A stretch of 6,082 nucleotides of DNA from Syntrophomonadaceae bacterium (lineage in GTDB: Bacteria; Bacillota; Dethiobacteria; DTU022). This document shows positions 5,708 to 6,082 of this stretch, one piece after another (position 1 is the first letter of the stretch; each line of letters begins with the position of its first letter). Below the pieces are notes generated by a model. The model was not told where the DNA came from and ran no database searches. It saw only the letters and a program-made list of their open reading frames with translations. Position numbers and translations under genes: made by a program. The stretch lies in NCBI GenBank assembly GCA_003558195.1, contig PWMM01000064.1, forward strand, positions 1-6,082. The letters are read 5' to 3'.

Positions 5708-6082
5708 TTACATAGAAATCTTCGGATTAATATAGGTATAAAGAATATCAACAATTAAGTTGGCAAAAACAAAGGTAAAGGCATAAATCATTACCACGCC
5801 CTGGACCAGGGGATAATCGCGTACAAATATTGAACTTACCACCAGTCGACCCAGTCCCGGCCAGCTAAAAACAGTTTCCACGATCATGTTGCCTCCAAGT
5901 AGCATACCCACCTCGAGGCCGATTACGGTTACCGTGGGAATCATGGCATTGCGCATGGCATGTTTAACGATTACACTGAACTCTTTAAGGCCTTTAGCCC
6001 TGGCCATAACGACGTAATCATTGCGCAATACTTCCAGCATACTTGAGCGCATCACCCGGGCAACAATAGCAGCCATGGGAAA
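5708..6082 (-). CDS. dppB: Opp/Dpp-family ABC transporter permease, DppB type (C-terminal part, cut by window edge)
   Basis: The last 124 residues of a DppB-type permease are present. The reading frame stays open to the window edge: codons for Phe and Pro precede the first visible Met at 6076, so that Met is internal and the true start lies beyond 6082. Family members usually have a little over 300 residues, so more than half of the protein is missing. The visible part contains RSSMLEVLRNDYVVMARAKGL and the following EAA-type loop with Gly24 and HAMRNAMIP, two hydrophobic segments, the SWPGLGRLVVSSIFVRDYPLVQG motif that is highly characteristic of DppB, and a final helix ending DILYTYINPKISM. 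It pairs with the DppC-type subunit to form the membrane channel. It is the first visible gene of the leftward operon; the promoter and probably a substrate-binding protein gene lie upstream, outside the window. Confidence 0.92.
   Translation of the reverse strand, partial: FPMAAIVARVMRSSMLEVLRNDYVVMARAKGLKEFSVIVKHAMRNAMIPTVTVIGLEVGMLLGGNMIVETVFSWPGLGRLVVSSIFVRDYPLVQGVVMIYAFTFVFANLIVDILYTYINPKISM

Noticed and set aside
1..6082. Searched by eye for CRISPR repeats, tRNA or rRNA genes, insertion-sequence ends and attachment sites
   Set aside because: No direct repeat arrays, tRNA-like cloverleafs, transposase-like proteins or terminal inverted repeats were seen; the window is almost fully occupied by ordinary coding sequence.

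Overview
The window looks like a chromosomal segment from a Gram-positive bacterium, most plausibly an anaerobic member of the Clostridia. The grounds are strong AAGGAGG-type ribosome binding sites before nearly every gene, moderate base composition, a TTG start, and tightly packed genes. This assignment is an inference from style, not from a marker gene.

Layout. Positions 1-140 are a leader with no recognisable gene. A rightward gene at 141-881 encodes a class I glutamine amidotransferase-fold hydrolase of the peptidase C26 (PuuD-like gamma-glutamyl hydrolase) family. From the right edge down to 989 everything is on the minus strand and reads as one operon. In transcription order it holds a 3'-partial DppB-type permease (cut by the window edge), a DppC-type permease, a DppD-type ATPase, a DppF-type ATPase, an AtuA-family (DUF1446) protein of unknown activity, and a small DUF4387 protein. 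From DppC onwards the junctions are 13 bases or less, or overlap (13 nt gap, 8 nt overlap, 13 nt gap, 1 nt overlap), so co-transcription and coupled translation are likely. The two transcription units converge on a 10-bp perfect hairpin at 887-909.

How the genes may work together. The four transporter genes provide the two membrane subunits and two ATPases of an Opp/Dpp-family importer. The extracellular binding protein is not in the window and may lie upstream of dppB. The AtuA/DUF4387 pair at the end of the operon is a soluble, presumably enzymatic, two-protein module. The simplest reading is that the transporter brings in a small peptide or organic acid and the AtuA/DUF4387 pair acts on it. 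The C26 hydrolase could belong to the same pathway but is transcribed separately. Substrate and chemistry cannot be read from the sequence. The AtuA/DUF4387 pair is the least characterised part of the window and the most interesting.
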